Of a DNA stretch of 57,663 nucleotides, positions 51,670 to 57,663 are shown in pieces. The position numbers and the translations under genes were made by a program. Each line of letters begins with the position of its first letter. The stretch's first letter is position 1. Below the pieces are notes generated by a model that was not told the DNA's origin, did no database searches, and worked only from the letters and a program-made list of their open reading frames with translations. Source of the DNA: Leyella stercorea (GTDB lineage: Bacteria > Bacteroidota > Bacteroidia > Bacteroidales > Bacteroidaceae); NCBI RefSeq assembly GCF_019052365.1, contig NZ_JAHQUY010000009.1:1-57663 (forward strand), in the 5' to 3' direction.

Positions 51670-53931
51670 ATGAACAATATAAGAAAAGCGATTGTGGCTG
51701 CCTTCATGGCTTGCGCCTACATCGCAACAGCAAACGCACAGATTGAAGGCAGTGCTCTCAACTATATGCTGCAGCGCCCACGCGTTGCAAAGAAGTGGAA
51801 GCAGAAGACTTACTTCGACCATCTCTTCGTAGACGCTGGCCTGGGCACCAACATCATGGGAACACGCCACCCTGAGTTCGGACTTACCGCCGACTTCAAC
51901 ATCGGCGACTGGTTTACTCCTGAGCACGGCGCACGCATCAACATCAACGGAGGCAAGTGGAGCACACGCGGACTGAAGGCTAAGTATCTTGACCTCAGCC
52001 TCGACTACCTGCTCAATATCACAGCCATCGCTCAGCCCGGCACCTACTACGAGACAAAACGCTTCGAGGTGTACGGCATCGCAGGTTTCGACCTCGCTAC
52101 GTCAAACCACAACAACGTAACAAAGTACGGTATGGGCATACATATCGGCTTGCGCGGACAGTATGCTCTGAGCGACAACTTCTATACCTACCTCGAGTCG
52201 CGCTACGGCTTGATGGAGGACCAGATATCGCAGCAAAAGACATGGCACGGCTACCGCCCGTTCACTACGCTCACTATGGGTTTGGGCTATCGTCTGCCGT
52301 TTGTTCGCAAGAATTATGAAGACCCTGAACGTGGCAAACACAGCATCTGGGACGGTATCTTCGTAGGCGGAATGGTTGGTCCGGCAACGCTTTCCAACGC
52401 TCACAAAGCCACTTGGAGCGACTTCCTCGGCGTTCGTCAGGCAGCAAGTGCCGGCAAATGGTTCGGACCGTATCACGGTGTGCGCTTCACGCTCAGCTCT
52501 ACAACTATCCGCCCCGACAACCAGTGGCGCACAAAGGCACTCAGCTCACAGTTCGAGTACCTTCTCAACCTTAACAACCTCATCGGCGGTGTCGATCCAG
52601 AGCGTTACGTATGGATCAATGCGCTGGCAGGTTTCAGCTTCAACCGTTCTTCCGACCGCATCGACGGCATCAAGAGCAGCTGGGGCTTCAGCGGAGGTCT
52701 GCAGGGCAACATACGCCTTTCGCGCGGACTCGCGTTCGTTATCGAACCGCGTGTCGACTCTTACACCAAGAACTTCATGCAGCAGGACCGCGTCTTCAAG
52801 AAGTGGAGCGTGATGCCGTCGCTTCTCGCCGGCTTCATGTATACCTATCATGACAGATACGCCATCGAGCGCCGCGAAGCAGGCATCCACGGCATACCCA
52901 AGGCGTCTATAAGCATCGCCGGAGGTCTGGCGTCTACGTCTACAAAGATGAAGCAGACCGACTACTGGATGCCGGTTGCACGCATCAGCTACACCAAGTG
53001 GTCGGCAGCTTCGCACGGCGTGCGTTTCAGTCTTGACGGAACGATGCAGCGCCGCATCGAGGACAAGCGCTACTCTAAGGCTGTAGGCGCGTTCGACTGG
53101 CTTGCAGACCTCACAGCTATGAACTATGGCACGGAGAACACCAAGTGGCTCTCAATACGTTCTGTCATCGGTTTCGCTGTCGGCGCCGACTACGGCGGCC
53201 ACAAGTCGTACTTCTCTGCCGACGTTCACGCCGGCGCGCAGGGTCGAATCCGTCTTTCAAGCACTACGGGTCTGTTCATCGAGCCGCAGATGGCTTACGA
53301 GCTGTCAGACCGCTTCATGCACCGCAACTGGGGTCGTGTGACGCCGCGCGCTCTCGTCGGTCTCGACTACACGATGAACCGCGACAAGGGTTCAAGCGAC
53401 CTTAAGGAGGCACCCGAAGAGAAGAACTTCATCACTATCGGCGGTGGCGCCGGACTCTTCTCGGGCAGCTTCAGCGAGTTGCACGCTCAGCACAAGCTCA
53501 CATATAACGTGCAGGCTGGCTACGGCCACTGGTTCAATGGTGTGCATGGTGTGCACGGCAGCGTGAGCGAGACATTCGCCAAGCGTGGTGCGAACGGACT
53601 CAGCTACACCGACCACATCACAGCCGTTACAGCCGACTATATGATGAACATGCGCAACGCCATCACTGGCGAACAGAGCGACGACCGCTTGTTCCAGGTG
53701 ACGGGTATGCTTGGCGCGCAGCTCAGCGTAAACTCGTGCGACATGCACAAGACGAAGGTTGTGCCGGGCGTACACGCAGCTATCCAGGCTGGCTTCCGCT
53801 TGAGCCGCCACTTCGAGATATACGCAGAGCCGGCAGCGGTGGTACACGCCAAGTCGATCGACCAGGTGAAGGACCAGGAGCCGGCTAACGGCGAGCTGAA
53901 GTTCAGCATCGGTACGAAGTTACACTTCTAA
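51670..53931 (+). CDS. Four-module outer-membrane beta-barrel protein
   Basis: 753 residues with signal peptide (1-24). Four related ~170-residue beta-rich modules follow (about 48-210, 227-395, 411-570 and 585-753). Each opens with a glycine-rich strand (FVDAGLGTNIMG, FVGGMVGPATLS, ISIAGGLASTST, ITIGGGAGLFSG), carries a D/E-aromatic-L-N/D motif near its middle (DYLLN 112, EYLLN 296, DWLAD 476, DYMMN 656) and has a late IEP/AEP-type strand. The C-terminal LHF fits an outer-membrane barrel end. Either four small barrels or one large barrel built by duplication is possible. The function is unknown. Confidence 0.72.
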   Translation: MNNIRKAIVAAFMACAYIATANAQIEGSALNYMLQRPRVAKKWKQKTYFDHLFVDAGLGTNIMGTRHPEFGLTADFNIGDWFTPEHGARININGGKWSTRGLKAKYLDLSLDYLLNITAIAQPGTYYETKRFEVYGIAGFDLATSNHNNVTKYGMGIHIGLRGQYALSDNFYTYLESRYGLMEDQISQQKTWHGYRPFTTLTMGLGYRLPFVRKNYEDPERGKHSIWDGIFVGGMVGPATLSNAHKATWSDFLGVRQAASAGKWFGPYHGVRFTLSSTTIRPDNQWRTKALSSQFEYLLNLNNLIGGVDPERYVWINALAGFSFNRSSDRIDGIKSSWGFSGGLQGNIRLSRGLAFVIEPRVDSYTKNFMQQDRVFKKWSVMPSLLAGFMYTYHDRYAIERREAGIHGIPKASISIAGGLASTSTKMKQTDYWMPVARISYTKWSAASHGVRFSLDGTMQRRIEDKRYSKAVGAFDWLADLTAMNYGTENTKWLSIRSVIGFAVGADYGGHKSYFSADVHAGAQGRIRLSSTTGLFIEPQMAYELSDRFMHRNWGRVTPRALVGLDYTMNRDKGSSDLKEAPEEKNFITIGGGAGLFSGSFSELHAQHKLTYNVQAGYGHWFNGVHGVHGSVSETFAKRGANGLSYTDHITAVTADYMMNMRNAITGEQSDDRLFQVTGMLGAQLSVNSCDMHKTKVVPGVHAAIQAGFRLSRHFEIYAEPAAVVHAKSIDQVKDQEPANGELKFSIGTKLHF

Positions 53932-54056
53932 CAATTAGTAATTATTAATTTTTAATTATTAATTATCAAGCATGCTTCATATTATTATGAAGATGTACGA
54001 TTTCAATCAACCAATTAATAATTAATAACTAATAATTTCCAAATACAAATCACAAA

Positions 54057-54094
54057 GAAAGTGACGAAAGGATACAGTTCCTTTCGTCACTTTC
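54057..54094 (+). terminator. Terminator of the outer-membrane operon
   Basis: GAAAGTGACGAAAGGA pairs perfectly with TCCTTTCGTCACTTTC, followed by TTTTG. The 120 bases before it are AT-rich with several TAATTATTAAT repeats and no gene. Confidence 0.88.
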
Positions 54095-54207
54095 TTTTGT
54101 ATTTATACGAAGCTGTTTGCCACTACGAACTATATCTAAAACAATGCTTACGAATACCAACCGAAAAAAATATCGGATGTTGGCATGCGCCGTTCAGTAT
54201 TTATTCA

Positions 54208-54215
54208 TATCTTTG
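54208..54215 (+). promoter_or_regulatory. -7 box of the GATE-domain gene
   Basis: TATCTTTG fits TAnnTTTG. A TTG lies 25 bases upstream (54180-54182), longer than usual. It excludes the in-frame ATG at 54117. Confidence 0.55.
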
Positions 54216-54281
54216 CGAATGGTTACGGCGGTTGCCCACAAACCTCAACCGTCACGTCTACTAACTATTAAACGAACCCTT

Positions 54282-55442
54282 ATGAAACAGAACAATTCTA
54301 AACGCAAAGCGCTCATCCCGAGCGGCATCTGGTGCATCACCAGCGTAGTGGTGCTCTTCGGCTATCTGGGCATGGTGATGGGTGTGCCCAACATGCTAAA
54401 CACCATCATGCGCACGGCGCACGACCTGCTGCTCAACACCGTATTCTATCTTATGAGCATCTGCGTGATAACCGGCGCCATAGGCAGGGTGTTCGTGGAA
54501 TTCGGCGTGGTTACGCTGCTCGAACGCACGCTGCGACCGCTGATGCGACCTATCTTCAACCTGCCGGGCGTGACGTCGCTGGGCGCCGTGATGACGTTCC
54601 TCTCCGACAACCCCGCCATCATCTCGCTTGCACACGACAAGCGCTTCGCAAGCTACTTCAAGAAATACCAGTTCATCTCGCTCACCAACTTCGGTACGGC
54701 GTTCGGCATGGGTCTGCTCGTCATCGTGTTCATGGCGAGTCAGGGCTACTACGCCGCGCCACTCATCGGTCTGCTCGGCGCCTGCTTCGGCTGCGTCTGT
54801 TCTACGCGCCTCATGCAGCGCTTCGTGCTGAAGGCTTATCCGCAGTATGCCACGGAGGACGCCGTGTCGAAGGAGGACATAGAGGAAGAAGAGAAAGAGG
54901 AAGGTGCGCAAGAAGAGAAGACCGTGTTCATACGCCTGCTCAACGCCATGCTCGACGGCGGACGCAGCGGCGTTGAAGTGGGCATAGCCATCATCCCCGG
55001 CGTGCTCATCATCTCTACGTTCGTGATGATATTCACGTTCGGCGCGTCTGCCGACGGCTCGTACACGGGCGCCGCCTATCAGGGTGTGGAGCTGCTGCCG
55101 TGGCTTGCCAACAAAATCGACTTCGTGTTCGAGTGGCTCTTCGGCTTCCACGACCCGCACCTCGTGGCGTTCCCCATCACGGCGCTCGGTGCTGTAGGCG
55201 CTGCGCTCAGCCTGATACCCAACTTCATAGCGCACGGCTGGATTGACGGCAACGCCATCGCCGTCTTCACCGCCATCGGCATGTGCTGGAGCGGCTTCCT
55301 CAGCACTCACACCGCCATGCTCGACTCGCTCGGCTACCGCGACCTCACGCCGAAGGCTATCCTCGCCCACTTCTGCGGCGGACTCGTCGCTGCCATCACC
55401 GCCCACTGGATGTTCTTCCTCTACTCGCTGGCGGTGGGATAA
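54282..55442 (+). CDS. Nucleoside-recognition (GATE) domain membrane protein
   Basis: 386 residues from 54282 (MKQNNSKRKALIPSGIW). Two hydrophobic halves resembling the GATE / SpmA-SpmB type domain are separated by an acidic linker (about 191-213, AVSKEDIEEEEKEEGAQEEK). TFLSDNPAIISLAHD in the first half is a characteristic substrate-like loop. About eight membrane helices are visible. GATE proteins are thought to transport or sense nucleoside-like ligands, and the ligand here is unknown. It stands alone with its own promoter and terminator. Confidence 0.8.
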   Translation: MKQNNSKRKALIPSGIWCITSVVVLFGYLGMVMGVPNMLNTIMRTAHDLLLNTVFYLMSICVITGAIGRVFVEFGVVTLLERTLRPLMRPIFNLPGVTSLGAVMTFLSDNPAIISLAHDKRFASYFKKYQFISLTNFGTAFGMGLLVIVFMASQGYYAAPLIGLLGACFGCVCSTRLMQRFVLKAYPQYATEDAVSKEDIEEEEKEEGAQEEKTVFIRLLNAMLDGGRSGVEVGIAIIPGVLIISTFVMIFTFGASADGSYTGAAYQGVELLPWLANKIDFVFEWLFGFHDPHLVAFPITALGAVGAALSLIPNFIAHGWIDGNAIAVFTAIGMCWSGFLSTHTAMLDSLGYRDLTPKAILAHFCGGLVAAITAHWMFFLYSLAVG

Positions 55443-55466
55443 AACTTGCAAAACAAATAACAAACA

Positions 55467-55509
55467 AGGCTGGCAGATCGGCTCATTCGCCGAGTCTGCC
55501 AGCCTTTTA
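55467..55509. terminator. Bidirectional terminator between the GATE and DUF4468-like genes
   Basis: AAGGCTGGCAGA and TCTGCCAGCCTT pair, with inner TCGGC and GCCGA, followed by TT. It lies 25 bases after the GATE gene. A second weak inverted repeat with CCCATAT/ATATGGG arms (about 55585-55622) follows on the way to the next gene. Confidence 0.85.
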
Positions 55510-55640
55510 ACCACCCGAACACATTCACATGCAAACTGGTGTGCTCTTTTAATTTAACAGTATCAGTCTAGTTTTTTTTGAACATCCCATATCATTAAAT
55601 ATCAATCATTACAATATATGGGATGAGATTATGATCAATA

Positions 55641-56336
55641 TTAATTGATGACTCCGGTAACTACTCCTTTTTCAAACATGACCACAGCGCCAGACACATA
55701 AGACCACATCGTTCGCTGTGAATTTTCTGTTATTGACAAAGGAATACCCATCGCCAGTTTCACCTCATTAGCTGTCATGCCTTTAACCACTTTGCCTTCT
55801 ACGATTGAGTTCCAATTGTTCAGTTTAATATCGGCGTTAAGAATTTCCGTCAACATTGTCTGCATAAACTTGTCGCAAAGAACAGCAAACTTGTCAACAT
55901 ACTCCTTGTATTGCGGTTTCTTCGTGAGATTCATCTTGTCGAACGACAGGGTCTTGAACATACCAATCACACCCTTGGGCGTACACTTCACATCTTTCAC
56001 TAGAAACGCTATCTTGCCGTCCTTCACTTCCATATCAAGATGAAACGAAAAAGTTTTGTCAGCACTCTCGCCTTCTGATATTGTATAGTTAAGACCTATC
56101 GACTTCTTGCTTACATCAGATTTCAAAGCGTTTTTCTCTGCGTCTATATTGTGATCCATCATCCATAGCATAGCGCTTCCGAATGTGGTATTCTCATCAA
56201 GCTTGCACGGCTCGGCACCAGTACACACATAGCTGTTGCCTTCCTTCACTAAAGGATATTTCTCTTCGGCTGTGATAGCGGCACATGGCAGTATCATCAG
56301 CAATACGGCAATAATAGCACCTTTCATATTATTCAC
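55641..56336 (-). CDS. Exported DUF4468-like protein with SmpA/BamE-like end
   Basis: 231 residues with a signal peptide (to about residue 24). The middle part (SIGLNYTISEGESADKTF, HLDMEVKDGKIAFLVKDV) resembles DUF4468, a TBP-like fold common in Bacteroidetes exported proteins. The end, GMTANEVKLAMGIPLSITEN with TMWSYVSGAVVMFEKG, resembles the SmpA/OmlA (BamE) motif. The function is unknown, and envelope location is likely. An alternative start three codons later (56327, MKGAII) is equally good. A terminator separates it from the barrel gene upstream. Confidence 0.68.
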   Translation of the reverse strand: MNNMKGAIIAVLLMILPCAAITAEEKYPLVKEGNSYVCTGAEPCKLDENTTFGSAMLWMMDHNIDAEKNALKSDVSKKSIGLNYTISEGESADKTFSFHLDMEVKDGKIAFLVKDVKCTPKGVIGMFKTLSFDKMNLTKKPQYKEYVDKFAVLCDKFMQTMLTEILNADIKLNNWNSIVEGKVVKGMTANEVKLAMGIPLSITENSQRTMWSYVSGAVVMFEKGVVTGVIN

Positions 56337-56351
56337 ATTTTGTATGAAATG

Positions 56352-56391
56352 AAAAAGGTCTGTCCAGCTTTTAAAGCAGGACAGACTATTT
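56352..56391 (-). terminator. Terminator after the 194-residue barrel gene
   Basis: GTCTGTCC pairs with GGACAGAC, with an inner GCTT/AAGC stem, followed on the minus strand by TTTTT. It lies about 20 bases past the stop codon at 56410. Confidence 0.8.
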
Positions 56392-56409
56392 TTTAGTAAC
56401 GTTTTTTAC

Positions 56410-56994
56410 TTAGAATACGATACCAACTGTGGCACTGAAAGCGTTAAGCTTGTACTTGTAACCATGATCATAATAACCATCGTAATCGTCTTCAGAGTTA
56501 GCAAAGTCCATAAAACCGCCACCATAGCTGAGACCTACATAGAACTTGCCCAACTCGAAGTTTGCACCAACTTGCCAACCCATAGCAAAATACTTCATGT
56601 AGTCGTCGTCAGAAGCCAAGTTACCGTTCAGAGTAACGCCCAACAACGGCGCAATATTGATCTTGCTTGTTACCGGAATCTTGTATGTTACATTCACCGG
56701 AACTGAAAGAATCAACGGCGAGGGATCATCAAAACCGTAAGTTGCACCGATACCGGTTTCAACGAACAACGGCAGACTTCCAGAAACAGAGATGCCCTTT
56801 GTCCAAGACAAAGACAAACCGCTTACGGCATCTGCGCCATCAACATCGGGACTGATAGAACTGTAAGACACTCCTAAGCGATTGTAGTTTTTGCCCTTCT
56901 CCTTGTGATAGGTCATTGTATTTGACGAGATGAGCTGGGCAGATGCTCCGAGACTCATCAATGAGGCAATGGCCAATGCAAAAATCTTTTTCAT
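56410..56994 (-). CDS. Outer-membrane beta-barrel protein
   Basis: 194 residues: signal peptide (MKKIFALAIASLMSLGASAQ), then alternating strands including GISVSGSLPLFVETGIGATY, VNVTYKIPVTSKINIAPLLG and FYVGLSYGGGFMD, ending AFSATVGIVF with a terminal Phe typical of outer-membrane barrels. The size suits an eight-stranded barrel of the Bacteroidetes porin-like group. It lies 25 bases after the 166-residue gene and is probably co-transcribed. Confidence 0.78.
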   Translation of the reverse strand: MKKIFALAIASLMSLGASAQLISSNTMTYHKEKGKNYNRLGVSYSSISPDVDGADAVSGLSLSWTKGISVSGSLPLFVETGIGATYGFDDPSPLILSVPVNVTYKIPVTSKINIAPLLGVTLNGNLASDDDYMKYFAMGWQVGANFELGKFYVGLSYGGGFMDFANSEDDYDGYYDHGYKYKLNAFSATVGIVF

Positions 56995-57019
56995 AACTTT
57001 GTTGTTTTATTTAAATCGT

Positions 57020-57520
57020 TTACTTATTGCCAATAGCTTTATTCTGTTTCTGGTCGCTTGAGATGGCGCGTATACGTGCACCTTCCTGCAACGGAGTAAT
57101 CCACTTAGAGTCATCTGCGCCATGCTGACCTTCTCCATAGTTATGGAAGTTGATGTATTTGCCAGGATATCCGCGCACCGTCACATCAAGACCTTTCATC
57201 TTTTCGTTGTTTGTAACATAGAATGTTGCACCAAGGATGATGTCTGCGCCCGCCAGCTTGGCTGCCTTGAAGGCTGCATTAGCTTTAGCGTTCTCAAGCA
57301 TGTTCATGTTGATTTCATTCAAAGAGACTCCAGGCAAAACGTTGAAGGTCCACTCCTGACATTCCTTTTCCAACATTTGAAGTTCAGCGACCACTGGACG
57401 CACGAAAAACTCAGACATACCCTCCTGAATTCGGGTCTGTGCATGCTCAAACTTTGCTTGTGCGTTCATCGAAAGAACTCCACAGCACAAAAGCAACATA
57501 GAGAAAACTAATTTCTTCAT
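57020..57520 (-). CDS. Exported protein of unknown function
   Basis: 166 residues with a signal peptide (MKKLVFSMLLLCCGVLSMNAQ). Helical segment ENAKANAAFKAAKLAGADII followed by LGATFYVTNNEKMKGLDVTV and RGYPGKYINFHNYGEG suggests an alpha/beta domain. I do not recognise the family. The C-terminal QKQNKAIGNK is basic. First gene of the unit with the barrel gene at 56410. No clear -7 box is visible in the 60 bases upstream. Confidence 0.65.
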   Translation of the reverse strand: MKKLVFSMLLLCCGVLSMNAQAKFEHAQTRIQEGMSEFFVRPVVAELQMLEKECQEWTFNVLPGVSLNEINMNMLENAKANAAFKAAKLAGADIILGATFYVTNNEKMKGLDVTVRGYPGKYINFHNYGEGQHGADDSKWITPLQEGARIRAISSDQKQNKAIGNK

Positions 57521-57663
57521 CTTTATCCTTAATTCCGCAACACTTTAGTTTAACATTATTTATAATATCCTGAGCAACAAGTAACTATTCAGCGAAAGGG
57601 CATGGCGGGGTATCAAGCCTCAAATAAGGCTTGAATTGCATTGAACGGAGTCTTGTTGTGTTT
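57521..57663. other. Window end, no gene recognised
   Basis: AT-rich sequence, then a hairpin TCAAGCCT-CAAAT-AAGGCTTGA (about 57613-57634) that may terminate transcription of a gene beyond the right edge. No coding frame could be supported. Confidence 0.4.

Noticed and set aside
54117..54281. 55-residue N-terminal extension of the GATE-domain protein
   Set aside because: The -7 box at 54208-54215 lies inside it, so the ATG would not be transcribed.
54396..55514. 372-residue frame antisense to the GATE-domain gene
   Set aside because: His/Glu/Arg-rich shadow frame without domain similarity, overlapping a terminator.

Overview
The window is a Bacteroidales chromosome segment, most likely from a Prevotella-like member of the order. 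The evidence is Bacteroidetes-type promoters (-7 box TAnnTTTG, often with TTG 18-21 bases upstream), an rpsL-rpsG-fusA/S10/spc/alpha ribosomal block without tuf or adk, Bacteroidetes families (DUF4250, DUF3109, DUF3467, DUF3575, PCMD and calycin-like secreted proteins) and C-terminal tails resembling type A type IX secretion (T9SS) sorting signals. No transposase, integrase, CRISPR array or rRNA gene was seen.

Layout. 1-3.7 kb: a MalY/PatB-type lyase, a candidate small RNA and a membrane-anchored AraC-type regulator, between repeat arrays. 3.7-12.9 kb: a minus-strand set of six exported proteins (PCMD lipoprotein, beta-barrel, then four modular proteins sharing one C-terminal tail). 13.1-18.2 kb: DUF4250, a MATE pump, two tRNA-Asn genes, a C-terminal processing protease and DusB. 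18.2-19.25 kb: a gene-free block of nested tandem repeats. 19.25-24.3 kb: thioesterase, WbqC-like protein, small membrane protein, signal peptidase I, DapB and a PfkB-type sugar kinase. 24.7-43.0 kb: the ribosomal block, all on the minus strand, from rpsL (43.0 kb) to rplQ (24.7 kb). 43.4-48.7 kb: orphan HepT-like protein, two paralogous lipoproteins, DUF3467, a BASS transporter, uracil-DNA glycosylase and DUF3109. 48.8-53.9 kb: a three-gene outer-membrane operon ending in a protein made of four repeated barrel modules. 54.2-57.5 kb: a GATE-domain membrane protein and three exported proteins on the minus strand.

The most unusual material is between the genes. A palindrome with a 10-bp stem and 3-nt loop recurs about 18 times, often as inverted pairs. 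Its stem varies with matching changes on both arms. In three places (two of these palindromes and one unrelated palindrome) the apex is interrupted by the same 29-nt double-hairpin sequence, always between TT and G. Longer composite elements carry CTCCCACAG / CTGTGGGAG ends. These patterns suggest a family of non-autonomous, hairpin-targeted repeats whose mobilising enzyme is not in the window. Other candidates are the small RNA at about 1.44-1.60 kb, a CTAG-dense G-rich array after the sugar kinase, and a dyad at the promoter of the outer-membrane operon.
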